From an uncultured Roseiflexaceae bacterium (GTDB lineage Bacteria > Chloroflexota > Chloroflexia > Chloroflexales > Roseiflexaceae), in contig CAIPUQ010000009.1 in NCBI GenBank assembly GCA_903868295.1, forward strand, positions 1 to 5,488: 5,488 bases of DNA, written 5' to 3'. Positions 5,274 to 5,488 of the stretch are shown piece after piece; positions within the stretch are counted from its first letter, which is position 1; every line of letters begins with the position of its first letter. The translations under genes and the position numbers were made by a program. Below the pieces are notes generated by a model, which was not told the DNA's origin, searched no databases, and was given only the letters and a program-made list of their open reading frames with translations.

Positions 5274-5333
5274 AACTGCTAACTGCTAACTGCTAACTAC
5301 TCATTACTAACTACTCATTACTAACTACTCATT
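5274..5333. repeat. Heptameric tandem array (AACTGCT / AACTACT-CATTACT), overlapping the prfB stop
   Basis: The 60 bp keep a strict 7-bp period: AACTGCT three times, then AACTACT-CATTACT twice, then AACTACT and CATT. On the minus strand the units read AATGAGT, AGTTAGT and AGTTAGC. The last units run into the end of prfB and contain its TGA stop (5329-5331). Heptanucleotide arrays of this general kind are known from cyanobacteria as STRR sequences. The unit sequence differs from the array at 5132-5166. Confidence 0.9.
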
Positions 5334-5488
5334 CTCTCCCGACATTCCAGCGCAAATAGGCATCGATGAACGGATCGAGATCGCCATCCAGCACGCCTTG
5401 GACATTCGATGTCTCGTGGTCGGTGCGGTGGTCTTTGACCAGGGTGTACGGGTGCAGGTAGAAGCTGCGCATCTGACTGCCGAAATCG
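5329..5488 (-). CDS. prfB: Peptide chain release factor 2, C-terminal 52 residues (5' part outside window)
   Basis: The minus strand reads open from the window edge to TGA at 5329-5331. 'GSQMRSFYLHPYTLVKDHRT' and 'NVQGVLDGDLDPFIDAYL' are the conserved end of class-I release factors of the RF2 type (compare I/MRSYVxHPYxMVKDHRT and VLDGDLDPFIDAYL). RF2 reads UGA/UAA stop codons in the ribosomal A site and triggers peptide release. The stop-reading loop and GGQ hydrolysis motif lie outside the window, as does any programmed frameshift near the start. The C-terminus has ordinary length, so the heptamer array that overlaps the stop has not shortened the protein. No T-tailed hairpin is seen shortly after the stop on this strand. 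Confidence 0.93.
   Translation of the reverse strand, partial: DFGSQMRSFYLHPYTLVKDHRTDHETSNVQGVLDGDLDPFIDAYLRWNVGRE

Noticed and set aside
5132..5333. CRISPR array
   Set aside because: The period is 7 bp with no spacers; these are simple heptamer tandem repeats.

Overview
The window looks like a piece of a chromosome from a Chloroflexota bacterium. The best clue is the secreted protein at 750-1793: it has two degenerate copies of a Cys-pair / 'FERxRxExHPEN' unit that I know mainly from secreted proteins of that phylum. The Thr/Pro-rich tails on the secreted proteins fit the same phylum. This is family-level recognition, not a database result. Base composition is moderate, and none of the genes is unambiguously foreign.

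Layout from left to right: (1) 2-700 (+), the C-terminal two thirds of an FAD-dependent glycolate-oxidase-type subunit (GlcE-like), cut by the window edge. (2) 706-733, a perfect 28-bp palindrome serving as shared terminator for the convergent genes on either side. (3) 750-1793 (-), a secreted two-repeat protein with a near-perfect sigma70-type promoter at 1818-1846. (4) 1850-2195, about 350 bp with no recognisable gene. (5) 2321-4120 (-), a large secreted pentapeptide-repeat protein with a basic Thr/Ser/Pro tail. (6) 4378-4803 (-), a four-helix DUF1761-type membrane protein. (7) 4977-5138 (+), the first half of a VOC/glyoxalase-fold protein that stops inside a 7-bp repeat array. (8) 5132-5333, two different heptameric arrays flanking an intrinsic terminator. 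(9) 5329-5488 (-), the 3' end of prfB (peptide chain release factor 2).

The genes do not form an obvious pathway. Each of the three complete minus-strand genes appears to be its own transcription unit, with a promoter and a terminator that can be read from the sequence. The two secreted proteins probably act at the cell surface; the rest are housekeeping or unassigned.

The most unusual content is non-coding. First, two related elements of about 95 bp (2196-2293 and 4266-4359) sit just after the stop codons of two consecutive minus-strand genes. Each combines an intrinsic terminator hairpin (with a compensatory base-pair change between copies), a U-tract, a strongly conserved core of about 40 bp and a distal arm that is an inverted repeat of the U-tract side. 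This looks like a dispersed, terminator-linked repeat family. Second, two heptamer arrays of different sequence each supply the stop codon of the neighbouring ORF, and one of them appears to have cut a VOC gene in half while leaving a terminator beyond it.
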